From Diplonema papillatum (Eukaryota; Euglenozoa; Diplonemea; Diplonemida; Diplonemidae): a stretch of 64,000 nucleotides of DNA. Each line of letters starts with the position of its first letter. The stretch's first letter is position 1. Both the position numbers and the translations under genes were made by a program. Location: assembly GCA_030068145.1 (NCBI GenBank), contig JAPJBO010000006.1:372001-436000 (forward strand). The letters run 5' to 3'. Below, piece by piece: positions 19,150 to 29,339 of this stretch. Under the pieces are notes generated by a model. It saw only the letters and a list, made by a program, of their open reading frames with translations, was not told the origin of the DNA and did no database searches.

Positions 19150-19869
19150 TCTTTAGTAACATTCTCTCGATTAATTGCACACTGGTCGCAAAGCTCGCGC
19201 TGTGTTCAGCAAAGTGCTACAAAGACCGTGTAGCAAGAGGTTTTTGCAGAAGGGGGCCAGGGGCTGGCTATCCATGGCATAGACGCCGTGCAATGCGTGG
19301 ACGTGCAGGGAGGGAGGACGCTCAGAAGCCAGGAAGCCTGCGGCATCGAACGCATTCGGCCATTCAGACTGTTCGCCAGGACTCTAGAGACCTGTGCTTG
19401 ATCCCACGGTGGTTGACGCTGTGCAACGTGGTCGCCATCGGAAGCGCCAGCTTGCGGACAAATGCGTCCCGAATAGGGCCCCGATGCGAACTAACGAGTG
19501 GGATGCAACAGCGGCACGGTCTGTCGATGAAGACATAAGTCGCCTTAAAAAGTAGTGCGCGTCTCGGGTACGCAGCAAGCCGCCGATGCCAAAAGACACC
19601 CCCTACAACGACACGCCCCACCTGTTTATGGGTCGAGATCTCGTTCGTTAAAGGAATCAACCTGACAAATCACTCCAGAGGTGGAATCTGTGGCGGTTCT
19701 TGCATTCCGCCCATCAGAAAGTCGGAGGGCGGATTTGTGCGGCAGGCCCAGACAAAAAAAGAGATTGTCTCGAAGGTTTGCGGGCGAAGTAAGCTCTCCC
19801 GGCGCCCCGAACTCCTGCTTCCTCCGCTTGCAGCCCTGGAAGGGCAGTGTCGCGCCGGCATGACAAGGT
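19150..19869. other. no gene recognised
   Basis: Frames on both strands look partly protein-like (for example PLTNEISTHKQVG on the minus strand, about 19600-19655), but no family or splice pair can be supported. Confidence 0.35.
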
Positions 19870-20069
19870 GAGCGAGAGAAAGAGAGACGAGTTAGAGCGC
19901 AGGGACCACCTTTCCGGAGAGTTTCTGGTCTCCTCACTTCCTCACGTACTTTTACGGTGGCCGCAAGTCGTCCCGTCGAAGGCGTCTTGCTGCCGGCGGC
20001 TCTGGCACGGTGGGTGACGGTGCCGTGGCACAGCGGGTAACCCCAACCTGGCGGGCGACTCGTGGGAGA

Positions 20070-20402
20070 TCACCGTCTCGTCTTCTTCTTTTTCTTGCCT
20101 ACTGCGGCGGCCAGCGCCTTGATGGGAAACCTTAGCTTCCACTGCACGAAGGGTACGTCCTTCGGATACTCGATACTCAAGTATGGCATCACTTCAACGG
20201 TCTTTGACGCATGAGATGCGCTCTCCTTGCAGCTCAAATCGGGACCGACCTTGCTCGATGAGGGCTTGGTCTTGAAGCCGGTGGATCAATCAGAATGCCG
20301 CTCGTCCGAGACCCACGACTTGTGGGTCCCGTCCTCAAGCGGCAGGGGTGCCTCTGCGGCTGCGCAGCAAGGTGCAGCAGCAGCGCGCACGCTCTTTGCC
20401 AT
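20070..20402 (-). CDS. 111-codon frame with one internal TGA, unknown protein
   Basis: From ATG at 20400-20402 the frame is open for 38 codons (MAKSVRAAAAPCC ... DERHSD). It meets a single TGA at 20286-20288, then stays open for 71 more codons to a TGA at 20070-20072. The second part ends MPYLSIEYPKDVPFVQWKL and a Lys-rich tail. This second part has a decayed relative at 17872-18060, which supports that it was once, or is, translated. The TGA could be a selenocysteine codon, a stop in a pseudogene, or the trace of a short intron. If translation starts at the Met of MPYLS, the product is 39 residues. The ATG lies 21 bp after the proposed IFT54 stop. Function unknown. Confidence 0.4.
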
Positions 20403-20422
20403 AGCTGTGGTGCCAGCTGCGT

Positions 20423-20518
20423 TCACCCTTGCGGGATGATGGCTTTAGTTAGCTGGTCGAGAATCTGCTCGTTTTCCTGCATCATGTCGTTGGTCGGTCG
20501 GATCAAGGCGAATTGTTC
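20423..20518 (-). CDS. IFT54: IFT54 candidate last exon
   Basis: 32 codons including the stop, after the acceptor CCGAGCAG. The frame reads [20 protein letters not shown], a short amphipathic helix like the end of the IFT54 coiled coil. The match is by character, not by a diagnostic motif. Confidence 0.45.
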   Translation of the reverse strand, partial: EQFALIRPTNDMMQENEQILDQLTKAIIPQG

Positions 20519-23500
20519 CTGCTCGGTTGTGGATAAGAGTACAATGAGAAACCAATGAAAAATGTGCCGGGGGGTGACCGTTTTCCGACATTAATGTATG
20601 TCCCACCGTTCGTGAGAGGGTTGACATGGGACGAAGAAGAACAAGGCCGCCATTCCTGAGGGCAGACGTCATCAGCAAAGACGTAGCAATTTTTCGCAGA
20701 GGTAAGGATCCGTCCCTTTTTGTGTTTCTTTCTTTTCCTGTCGGTATCTGGTGCCCTTTTGCCGCCCGGGGGCGTGACTAGTACGGGGTCTAGCTTTTTC
20801 CCGACGACAGCAAGTGTCAGACTAGCCCACCCGAAGGTGGTTGATTTCTTCAGGCAGGTTTACTCTACCGGCAGAAGTTGTTTGGGTTAGCGACTTTTTT
20901 TGACATGTCCCGGAAGGAGGGGTTGACATAAAAAGACAGGCGCTTCGTTTTTTGTTTGTGCGCGCCGGTGGATCATTTTCCCAGTTGTATTTATCCTGTG
21001 TCGTTTTCAGGTACCAAAACACGCTGCCTACGTCTTTTTTAGCCCGCGCAATACATTGAAGGGCAACCCGCAAGATTGCTAGTACCTACCCCCCCCGTGT
21101 TTTGTATCGCCTACCTAAAGGCACCTTTTTCCTGAAAGGCGACACTAACACGGGAAGCCGTTGGTGAGGATGAGACATTCTTCATGCAAATACAGGGAAC
21201 CCTATTGAGAACCGTCTTCCCGTGGGGGGGGTACTAAAAAAAGGAACCCCTGACGAGTCTTCGCACACACCTCGATCACATGTATATGGATGGCCGTGGA
21301 ACCCTCCCCTGGGATGACGAAGGCCGGGGAGAGCCGGGGGCAGTGCAGTAACGAAGCCCGCGAACGGTGGGTGGTGACCCCTCCGAACAGCCTCCCTGGC
21401 CCTGGCCCACGCCTGATGCCGCAACCCCTTAACCCGGGCGGCGGCGCTTTGGCATGAGTCAGGAACCTCAAGGGGAGCAGCGCGAGAGGCATCATCCACG
21501 CTTCAAAGGCCCACACACACCTCGATCAAATGTATCCCCCCCCGTTCGTAGAGGGTTGACAGAAGACGAAGGACTGCGTAGTTTTGTTGAAAGAAGAAGA
21601 AGGCTTGTACGTGTCTAGCGAGCGAATACGATCGTTAGGCTATTCTGCTCCCAAACACACCGTCAGCGTTCTCTTTCGTGTTTACAATTAACTGGTATTA
21701 CGAAAAAGACAGGCGCTTCGTTTTGTGTGTGCGTGCCGGGTGATCGTTTTCCCACTTGTATTTACCCTGTGTATATTCAGGTAAGAAATTCTGATCAACC
21801 ACCAAAACACGCTGCGTCTTTTCGGCTTGCACAATACATTGAAGGGCAACCAGCAAGATTGTTAGGACTAAAAAAAAGAAACACGACGAGTCTTCGCACA
21901 CACCTCGATCAAGTGGAGCAGCTTTTCGACGTCTTCGGGCTCGTCGGGCAGGTCGTACTTCGACAACGGGTGCCCGGTGGGCGCCTTCGACGCCTCGGTG
22001 ATCTCCTTCTGGATCTCGAGGATTTCGGCGCCGAGCGCCTTGTTCGAGAAAGTCCTGCACCCGGTTACGTCGGTCCCGTGTCCCTCCGCCCGCTCCCGCA
22101 GGGCGGCGGTGCGGGTGAGCATCTGCTCCCAGTCGGCCGGCTTCGCCGGCACTCCGCCCGGCGCCGGCGCCGCCGTCGTGTCGACCACTATGGCGCTCGA
22201 CGACGCCCGCTTCTTGGACGCGGCCGGGTTCGCGGGGGTGTCCTGCGGCGGCGGCGGAGGGGGAGGAGGAGGAGGGGCTTCCGGCTCGGCGCGGGGCTGC
22301 TCCTTCTCCGGCTCCCGCTGCTTCGGCGGGCCTTGGCTGGAGGCGGCGGCTTCGGTGCGCAGCGCATCGAGGGCGCGGTCCCACGCGGGCTTCCCCGCCT
22401 TCGCGGCGGTGGCCAGGTCCTGCAGCAGCACGTTCGTTCGCTCCGGCTCCTTGCCGTTGACGATCAGCCGCGGGTCGACGTCGATGGGCTTCTTGTTCAC
22501 CTCCGTCACGTACTCCACGATCTTCGCGAGACACGCCGCCTGGAGAGGTTGTTTTGGGTATGAGACTCGTTCGTCAGTCAGACGCCGGAGACACGAGAGT
22601 AAGCTGGGACTCGTACTAGCATAATCATGATAATGCGACTAAAACCAAGCGCAAGCGCACCATAGCTCCGTTGAGACTGTCAAAACAGGGGGTGTCTGCC
22701 GCACTAATGTCACTGGGCACGGACTGGGAAGAAGCTGTAAAGCTTCACACAATCGTCTGGACTGGGTTCTGGCTCAGGTTCGTCGTTCCGTGGGGGGTAT
22801 GCTCGTCGCTCAGCCTTTCTGCGCGGAAAAAGTCCTTTTCCTTCCAGCAACGTGCGACCTCGCGCTGCTTTTGGTTCGTCGGGGGAAATACTCGAGGGGC
22901 TGTCTTGTGCTTACTTCGAAGGAGGCTAGAGGGGGAGAAACAATATAACTACAAAGTGGGTCGTTTTTGTTGAACGCTTACGCCCGCCACTGAACCCAGA
23001 TTCACCTGTGTTTCGTGTGGAGCACATTTACCTCCTTTGATCATTTGCAGCTGGCAGCCTCCTCAAGTATTTCCTCCAAAGCAGAAGCTTTTACAAAAAA
23101 GAAACATGCAACCACGGAAACACTTGCACGAGCGCAGACCGCTTCGCTTCCTTTTTCGTTTGTTTCTCTTTCCGACCTCGAAGTCTCCGCCTCGCTTCCT
23201 GCGTAGTCGGTCCAGCATCACCACGCAGTGTTCCATCAGCAGCACGTGTGCACTACGAGTAGTAGCTACATGCTGTATACTTCGGTACTACGTGTATACG
23301 TATGCATGCATGCACGTGTACACTGTACCACCACGTATGCACAGAGGGATGCTATGTGCTGGTATCACCTGATACCGGCATCAGCAACCTCTACACGAGC
23401 TCGTGCATCTGCTGCTGCAGAGCAACGTACGCTGCGTGGTGCAATGCACCTACACGTATGGGCACCATATGGCATACCAGAGGGATCGGAAATAGCCGTA

Positions 23501-24573
23501 TTCGGCATCTGTAGTCCCGGCAAACCAGAAAGCCAGAGTGAGTCGTTCACAGCCCAGAAACTAGAAAACGAGAACACCTCGACTCTGCATAAGTCGGGTA
23601 AATCTCAGCTCGCGTTCCCCTAGAGAAGAACCCCGACCAGTAGGGATTTTCAGACAATTCCCCACAAAAAAGTCACAAGCGACACACCTTGGCGGACTTT
23701 TCGGTAAAGGACATCGCATCCGCTTCGCTGCCTTCCAGCAGACCTGCACCCAGGCCGCATGATAGCGTCTGTTTCGATTCGGCATTGCAAGAAGACCGCC
23801 GCCCCAGCCCCCAAGATCCCGAGCGAGAAGGGGGGAGGACGCAAAAGGCAAGCCCGAAAGGTGTGGGACCAGCCGCCGGGTCGCCCAGCAGACGCTTTTG
23901 TTTGTACGATTGGACTCCATGCTAAGCCAGCTCTTCCCCATACACGCGCTCAGGTCAAACCGCTACCCTGTTCGCTTGTAGCTGTGACACGTAGGCTCTC
24001 TTTCCATAAGAACACTCGAAGGCACCACCCGGCACCTATTTCGACGGAGGCTGAAACAGTACAGAAACCATGTTCCGTGAAGAGATGAGGTACAACGAAC
24101 ACAAGTGTGACTTTCTCCTTCTTCCCCGTGCCAGCACTGGTGCCCGCACCACATGCGGCTTGCGGAGCAAAAGAGAGAGGCGGGGGGCCCCCAAGAAGCA
24201 CACCCTAATGCGTCAATATTAATCGATCCTGGTTAGTCTCAAGAATTTACAGGAAGCAAGAAAGCTGAAAAGCTTCGTCCGAAGGTGGCCTTCATTTTTT
24301 TTGTGTGCTGCTCTTGCTAGAGTACTCGACTCAATTAATTGACACTCGATTCAATAGCCACCCTCCCCTCCTACCGAAGATGCTCGTAAATATCTCATCG
24401 CATCGTTGGGAGAGGTTCTTTGCTTTTCAAGGGAGGCATACGAGATTGGTAAAGATGTCATGGATGAATCGGAAAGGCGGCTTCTTCAGCAGCTTTTCGG
24501 TTAGCTGGGGTCGCGCGATGAGAGGCTGCAGCACGTCCTGCGTCGTCTCCCAGTACGGCTTGTCGTCAGTCAT
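20423..24573 (-). CDS. IFT54: intraflagellar transport protein 54 (TRAF3IP1/MIP-T3 family), split gene
   Basis: IFT54 is an IFT-B subunit needed to build flagella. Exon 1 (24573-24442) encodes [20 protein letters not shown] and a PPFRFIHDI segment. Exon 2 (23768-23688) encodes [17 protein letters not shown]. Exon 3 (22539-21904) encodes [15 protein letters not shown], the hallmark of the family's N-terminal calponin-like domain, then a Pro-rich linker and an Asp/Glu-rich helical region. A probable last exon (20518-20423) encodes a short coiled coil. All joins keep phase 0 and use GT-AG. The introns (673, 1148 and up to 1385 bp) contain repeat families B, C and D. One or more C-terminal coiled-coil exons between 21.9 and 20.5 kb may have been missed. 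Its presence implies a flagellated organism. Confidence 0.85.
20806..20896 (+). repeat. interspersed repeat family D
   Basis: About 90 bp from CCCGACGACAGCAAGTGTCA to GAAGTTGTTTGGGTTAGCG. Other copies: 50084-50170 and 56135-56226, with a diverged one at 56372-56460. Often preceded or followed by T-runs. Confidence 0.8.
20935..21080 (+). repeat. interspersed repeat family C, copy 1
   Basis: It runs from AGGCGCTTCGTTTT through CCAGTTGTATTTATCCTGTG to CGCAAGATTG. Other copies: 21712-21875, 47866-47985 (shortened), 57693-57757 and 57862-58068. Here it ends at CTACCCCCCCCGTG, where a small hairpin element begins. Confidence 0.8.
21085..21163. repeat. small hairpin element bounded by CCCGTGTT / AACACGGG
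   Basis: A C-run followed by GTGTT and the inverse AACACGGG enclose about 60 bp. It resembles 30247-30315 in layout. Confidence 0.45.
21200..21530 (-). other. GC-rich segment in IFT54 intron 3
   Basis: It is as GC-rich as coding DNA and ends, on the minus strand, in GATCGAGGTGTGTGCGAAG, the same bases as the end of exon 3 and its donor. It may be a missed or duplicated exon, but no frame shows family similarity. Confidence 0.3.
21712..21875 (+). repeat. interspersed repeat family C, copy 2
   Basis: Same family as 20935-21080, lying inside IFT54 intron 3 just downstream of exon 3. Confidence 0.8.
21904..22539 (-). CDS. IFT54: IFT54 exon 3
   Basis: 212 codons between the acceptor CTCTCCAG and the donor GATCGAG/GTGTGTGCG. 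It carries the EPERTN motif (near 22440), a run of about ten Pro and an acidic helix. The bases around its donor (GATCGAGGTGTGTG) recur at about 21270 and 21525, which points to local duplication of the exon end. Confidence 0.8.
22868..23090 (-). repeat. interspersed repeat family B, inverted copy in IFT54 intron 2
   Basis: Full-length inverted copy, from the GGAAATACTCGAGGGGCTG end to the TACTTGAGGAGG end and the AAAGCAGAAGC flank. Confidence 0.8.
23688..23768 (-). CDS. IFT54: IFT54 exon 2
   Basis: 27 codons between the acceptor CGAAACAG and the donor AAG/GTGTGTCG. It supplies the Gly-Leu segment that precedes the EPERTN region in the family. Confidence 0.7.
24442..24573 (-). CDS. IFT54: IFT54 exon 1
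   Basis: 44 codons from the ATG at 24571-24573. The exon ends at TTTACCAATCTC followed by the donor GTATGC. This Met starts the conserved segment; the open frame upstream of it has no family similarity. Confidence 0.8.
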
Positions 24574-25189
24574 TCTCTTTTCGTGTTGTTGGGCCGGGGG
24601 ACCTAGACCCGAACGGACGTCGTGCCAGGGCGATTTTCGCCCGTTTCTTTCAACGTTCCCGCCTGCTGACCGCCCCTCTTCCTGGTGCGCTTGTTTTCTG
24701 TGCGAGGGTCGAATGATGACTAAACAAGCTCGCGATCGAACGTCAAAAATTTGGGGCATCGGCAAGGCAGGGGACTAAAAGTGAAATTCCTCAGGGCAAT
24801 GACCTCGGCAAAGAGCGCAACGAGTTGTTGCTCGCTACGATGTTCGGTATCGATCCCCCGCGTGAAAGCGTTGCTCAGCCAGCTATCCGCAATAGGCTGT
24901 TTCGAACCAAATTCCGTCTTATGACAAGCGTTAGTTTGTAAATCGGTTGGTACGCGGCAAAAGGAGAGAGGCAAGCAAGTGACGCCATGATCGGAACAAG
25001 GGCTAGAGACGTCCTGGCACGTTCAAACGGTATTCCGCGTTTAGGAGGATACCGGCGCGTGGGTGATGAGAGGTGGCCAGCGGGAGCATGCGCGGGTGCT
25101 GAGCACGATGCAGGCAGGCCCTTCTGTCGGCAAAAGTCGAGCGCCGAGCGCCGGTGCATAGAGGTCGCCGCCTTTTAGAATCGTTGTGC

Positions 25190-25500
25190 GGGCGACCGCG
25201 GTCAGGTCGAAGCCGAGGCAGGGGGAGCGTGCGTGGATGTGTCACTGCTCATCACAAGCGTCATCCATGCGAAAGAGCTGAGTTGCTGAGCAGCCGACAA
25301 ACGACAAGAACTAGACAGACGTGCACTTCCTGGTGCTGCCATCCACCGTGTAGGACGACACACGGCGGCGAACGTGCTGGATGACCGTAGGTCTGATGGA
25401 AGGCGGAGCACGCGAAGTCGGTTTCCAGAACGACTGCACACAGACGTGCACTTCCTGGTGCTGTCAAAAAACAAGAGCATCACACGCGTTTGCCAAAGAG
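25190..25500 (-). pseudogene. decayed tandem copies of the 3' end of the AAA ATPase gene
   Basis: Segments around 25195-25250 and 25325-25440 match, with many changes and deletions, the last 300 or so bases of the ATPase gene at 25595-25900 (for example GGTCTGATGGAAGG against AGAGTTGATGGAAGG, and the CACGCGAAGTCGGTTTCCAG piece). The short block GACGTGCACTTCCTGGTGCTG also recurs just after the gene's own stop. No long frame remains. Confidence 0.65.
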
Positions 25501-25594
25501 CACTGCATTCCTCAGTTGCAAAGTGCCCGTAGCCGACAAAGAACAAGGCTACACAGACGTACACTCTTTGGTGCTGCCATGCGGTATCCAGCGT

Positions 25595-28333
25595 TTAGGA
25601 CGACATCGAGGCGGCGAACGATGTGAACTGCTGGATGACCGAAGAGTTGATGGAAGGAGGCACCACGGAAAGAGCACGCGTAAAGTCTGTTTCCAGGACG
25701 ACCAGCTCCGCTCGCTCAGCAGCACCCGCCGCGATGTGCCTGCGGAGCGCGCCGAGGGCGGCTTCGGTGCACACCGCACGCAGGTCCGCGCCGCTGTAGC
25801 CTTCGGTCGTGCGTGCGAACGCGGCCAGGTCGAAGCCCGGGTGCAAAGGGAGCGAGCGCGCGTGGATGCGCAGGATCTGCTCCCGCTCGGCGGGCGTCGG
25901 CGGCGGGATGTAGATGAGGCGGTCGAGCCGGCCCGGGCGGAGGATCGCCGGGTCCAGGGCTGCGGGGATGTTCGTCGCGCCGACGAACAGCACGCCGTCG
26001 CCGGCCGCCCCGTCGACTCCATCGAGCTCGTTGAGCAGCGTCGTCAGCACCTGCCCGGCGACGTCCGACCCGGAGTCCCTCCTCTGCCCGCACACCGACT
26101 CTATCTCGTCGATGAACACCACCGACGGCGCCACCAGCCGCGCCCGTTGGAACGCGGCGCGCAGGGTCTCCTCGCTTTCGCCGACGTAGCTTCCGAACAG
26201 CCCTGCCGCGTCGATGGCTACCAGCGACCGTTTGCAGGCGGTTGCCAGGGCGCGGACCATGCTCGTCTTCGCGCAGCCGGGGGGGCCGTACAGCAGGACG
26301 CCCCGGGGCGGCGCGACCTTGAACGCGGCGCACGCGGCCTTGTTCTCGAGGGGCCACACCACGGCCTTGTGCAGCTGCCGCTTCACGGCGTCGAGCCCGC
26401 CGATCTCGGCGAAGGAATACGGCGCGAGGACTTCGACCGCCGCCGCCTTCTGCAGCGTCGACCGGTACCCGGCCGCCGCGTCGTACAGCGACGCTACCCC
26501 CGGCGGCGCCCGAGCGTATGCCTGCACGATCGCGTGGATGTCTCCCCCCACGCAGCCGACGGTGACGCCGGCGGCCAGCTCCGCGTCGGCGGCGAACGCG
26601 TCCGGGGCCAGCTGCTGGGGCGCGGCTGCGACCGTCGGCGCCGGATGCGAAGCAAGAGCGCCGCTCTGGATCCGCGCCGCAGGCCCTGGCCCTTCGGGCC
26701 CGGGTGCCGGAGCAGTTTCCGCCGTTCCCCCGCCTTTTTCGACCTCCTCGACTTCTGGATCGCCGCCCTGGATCCGCGCCGCGGGCCCTGTTTCAGGCCC
26801 GGGTGCCGGAGTGGCGGCCACCGCCGAGGCTCGCGCGGTTTCCGCCGTTCCCCCGCCTTTTTCGACCTCCTCGACCTCTGGATCGCCGCCCTGGATCCGC
26901 GCTGCAAGCCCTGGCCCGGGTGCCGGAGTGGCGGCCCCCGCAGAGTCCCGCGCGGACGCGGTTTCCGCCGTTCCTCCGCTTTCTTCGACTTCTTCGACTT
27001 CTTCGACTTCTTCGATTTCTTCGATTTCTTCGATTTCTTCGATTTCTTCGATCTCCTCGGTTTCTTCGGCTTCTCCGCCTGCTTTGGCTTCTTCGAGCTG
27101 GTGGCTGCGCGCGGCGTGGAGGCAGTGCACGAAGATGCGCCGCCGCACTTCGAAGTCCGGGACAGTGATCAGGGTCTCGTTGCCGAGCCTCTCGCACCCC
27201 CGCAGCTGCGCGGGGATGCCGGCGAGCCCCGTCGCAGTCGCTGCGAGCAGCGCGCCGCCGGTCTGCGCACGGACCTGCAGCAGGGCGACGGCTGCCGCCA
27301 GCAGCTCCGGATCGGCCGCCTGCAGCGCGTCCGCGTGGGAGAGGAGCAGGAGCTCCGTTGGCCGCTGGCGCGGGGCGGCTGGCTTGCCGGTCCACCGCCG
27401 GATGCACGCCACGAAGTCGGCCGGCTTCGCCCGCCCGCAGTCCACCTCCCGCAGGGACAACCCGGCCCGCCCCGCGAACGCCCTGACCGCCGACCGCTTG
27501 CCCGATCCCCGGAACCCGTGCAGCAGCAGTCCGTCGGCGGCGGCGCCGAGCCGCCAGCGCGCCGCCAGCTGCGCCCACGCGACCTCCAGCCCCGGCAGCG
27601 GACAGCCGCCGGCGCCGCAGCGGCGCGTGGCCCCCCCCTCCGGCGGGTCATTCGCCGGGGTTTTCGCCGCGGTGTCCTCCGTCGGGAGCGAGACGCGCAC
27701 TTTCGTAGCCGCGACCACCCGGAAGCTGCGCACGCCGCCGCCGCCGCCGCCACGCGGCGCGGGCGCCGTCCTATCGATGAGCACTTCGGTGACCTCGAAG
27801 ACGCCGCCCAACGCGGGGAGGGAGAGGTGCGTGCCGGCCCTGCCGACGAACGCGTGCTGGAGGAAGGTTGCGGCGAGGGTCCCGGCCGCGTATCGACCGA
27901 TCGTCTCGATGCGGTTCGAGCACGCCAGGAGGGTCGCGGGATCGTTCGCTCGGGGTGTGAGCTTGAGGTACACGGAAAGCGCGGCCACGGGCGATTCAAC
28001 ACGGGAGTTCGGGACGGGTTGCACCCGCGCGGACACGGGGGAAGCAAGGGGAAGTAAAGGATTGGGAAACGGCGGTTCTGATAGGATGGCGACGCTCGAC
28101 GAGACGACGGAACGCGTCCCATCTTCATGCGTGCCCGTGCCCCGCGGCCACGCGGCGCACAGCAGCCGAGTCCCACTCGGTTCCAGCTCGACCACGACGG
28201 GCTGCCCCACCCTCACCCGGGGCGCCTCTCCGCCCCAGCTCCTCCCCGCCGCCGCAGCCCCGAACCAGGCCGCCGGCAGCTGCACCACGCTCCACCCCTC
28301 CGCCGTCTCGCCCGACACGACGCTCGCTTCCAT
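25595..28333 (-). CDS. AFG2B: AAA+ ATPase, AFG2B/SPATA5L1-like
   Basis: 912 residues. AFG2B works with AFG2A in the 55LCC complex in ribosome maturation and replisome turnover (family knowledge). The second ATPase domain (residues about 640-880) is complete: GPPGCAKT Walker A (683-690), VVFIDE Walker B (738-743), GATN sensor (about 786) and RPGRLDR arginine finger (799-805). The run IYIPPP then SGADLR and CTEAAL is characteristic of this branch. The first domain keeps a Walker A-like GFRGSGKR (273-280), but its Walker B is degenerate (LLLLSHADAL), so it is probably not hydrolytic. Between the domains, residues 411-560 hold an acidic EEI/EEV repeat and three copies of a Gly/Ala/Pro repeat with the motif ARIQGGDPEVEEVEK, likely a minisatellite expansion. 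No intron seen. The start ATG at 28331-28333 is the first in frame. Confidence 0.85.
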   Translation of the reverse strand: MEASVVSGETAEGWSVVQLPAAWFGAAAAGRSWGGEAPRVRVGQPVVVELEPSGTRLLCAAWPRGTGTHEDGTRSVVSSSVAILSEPPFPNPLLPLASPVSARVQPVPNSRVESPVAALSVYLKLTPRANDPATLLACSNRIETIGRYAAGTLAATFLQHAFVGRAGTHLSLPALGGVFEVTEVLIDRTAPAPRGGGGGGVRSFRVVAATKVRVSLPTEDTAAKTPANDPPEGGATRRCGAGGCPLPGLEVAWAQLAARWRLGAAADGLLLHGFRGSGKRSAVRAFAGRAGLSLREVDCGRAKPADFVACIRRWTGKPAAPRQRPTELLLLSHADALQAADPELLAAAVALLQVRAQTGGALLAATATGLAGIPAQLRGCERLGNETLITVPDFEVRRRIFVHCLHAARSHQLEEAKAGGEAEETEEIEEIEEIEEIEEIEEVEEVEEVEESGGTAETASARDSAGAATPAPGPGLAARIQGGDPEVEEVEKGGGTAETARASAVAATPAPGPETGPAARIQGGDPEVEEVEKGGGTAETAPAPGPEGPGPAARIQSGALASHPAPTVAAAPQQLAPDAFAADAELAAGVTVGCVGGDIHAIVQAYARAPPGVASLYDAAAGYRSTLQKAAAVEVLAPYSFAEIGGLDAVKRQLHKAVVWPLENKAACAAFKVAPPRGVLLYGPPGCAKTSMVRALATACKRSLVAIDAAGLFGSYVGESEETLRAAFQRARLVAPSVVFIDEIESVCGQRRDSGSDVAGQVLTTLLNELDGVDGAAGDGVLFVGATNIPAALDPAILRPGRLDRLIYIPPPTPAEREQILRIHARSLPLHPGFDLAAFARTTEGYSGADLRAVCTEAALGALRRHIAAGAAERAELVVLETDFTRALSVVPPSINSSVIQQFTSFAASMSS
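26640..27070 (-). repeat. in-frame coding minisatellite in the AAA ATPase gene
   Basis: Three direct repeats of about 120-130 bp, centred on the block encoding GGDPEVEEVEKGGGTAETA, are followed by about a dozen 9-bp EEI/EEV units (about 26990-27060). Copies keep the frame but differ in length. Confidence 0.8.
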
Positions 28334-28450
28334 CGCTTACACCCCCGCGGCGCCAGCGCGGGGGGTGCCCGCGAAACTCTGCTTGGACCCGAAAAAACAA
28401 GAACTCTCTACAGTGGGGGGAGTTTTCCCAATTTCTAAGAGAGAACGTAT

Positions 28451-28502
28451 AAAAGGGGGACCCCTTATCTTCACTATAGTGAAGATGAGGGGTCCCCCTT
28501 TT
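28451..28502. promoter_or_regulatory. 52-bp near-perfect palindrome upstream of the AAA ATPase gene
   Basis: 26-base arms centred on ACTATAGT have one mismatch, with A-tract and T-tract ends. It lies 118 bp upstream of the ATG. It could be a regulatory hairpin or a tiny palindromic element; nothing distinguishes these. Confidence 0.45.
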
Positions 28503-28859
28503 TTCACGGTGCCGCCTGAGGGGTGTTTTCTCTCAGGCCCACCCAACGAACAGCGCCTCCTTGGCAGTTGCGAACACTCACTCCGTGCTTCAACAGACGC
28601 GAAACGGTGAACGAGTTTTGTTGCCCGTTGCTGCAGCACCCGGACACGCGCTTTCTCTGCGCTTGTTGCAAAAGAAAAAAAAAGAAAAAAGCTCAGTCTT
28701 CAACGCTCTCTGTGCATGCTTCGCAGACCATTCAATTCCGCATCGTTAAGGTCGTCGCGTTCACTTCGTCCTTTTTCTTTGTTTTTGCCTGGTTTCAATT
28801 GTTCGTTTGTGGCAAGCGTAAGGTACCCGGAAAGAGGAACGTGGGTGCGCTCGGACTGC

Positions 28860-29325
28860 AATTACACGTGGACTTTACAATATCCACGGACTCTACATAC
28901 GCTTGGCAATCACACGCGGACTCTGCATCGGCCGCACACACGGACTCTACATACGGTTGACCATTATACGCGGACTCTACAGTTGGCAATCATCCACGGA
29001 CTCTACAAACGATTGGCCACATACACGGTCTACATACGGTTCCACGGACTCGCACGTACAATTGGCCATCACACACGGACTCTACATACGTTTGGCAATC
29101 ATCCACGGACTCTACATACGGTTGGCCATTCTACATACGGTTGGCCACTATACGCGGACTCTACATACGGTTGACCATTATACGCGGACTCTACAGTTTG
29201 GCAATCATCCACGGACTCTACAAACGATTGGCCGCATACACGGACTCTACATACGGTTGGCCATCACACGCGGACTCTACATTCGGTTGGCATTCATCCA
29301 CGGACTCTACATGCAGTTGGGCCAT
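28860..29325 (+). repeat. minisatellite, ACGGACTCTACATACG units, about 17 copies
   Basis: Degenerate 24-30-bp units of CGGACTCTACATACGGTTGG with variable joiners (CCATCACACG, CAATCATCCA). Joiners are short and similar to each other, so this is a satellite and not a spacer array. Confidence 0.9.
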
Positions 29326-29339
29326 CATCACGAAGCGGT

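Noticed and set aside
28490..28504. Intrinsic terminator (hairpin plus T-run)
   Set aside because: The structure is a full palindrome with runs on both sides in eukaryotic DNA; a bacterial-type terminator makes no sense here.
25490..28610. Long plus-strand frames of about 800-855 codons
   Set aside because: Antisense shadows of the AAA ATPase gene. The minus strand carries the Walker and sensor motifs.
28860..29325. Possible CRISPR-like array
   Set aside because: Units and joiners are degenerate and alike, with no unique spacers, and the context is eukaryotic. It is a minisatellite.
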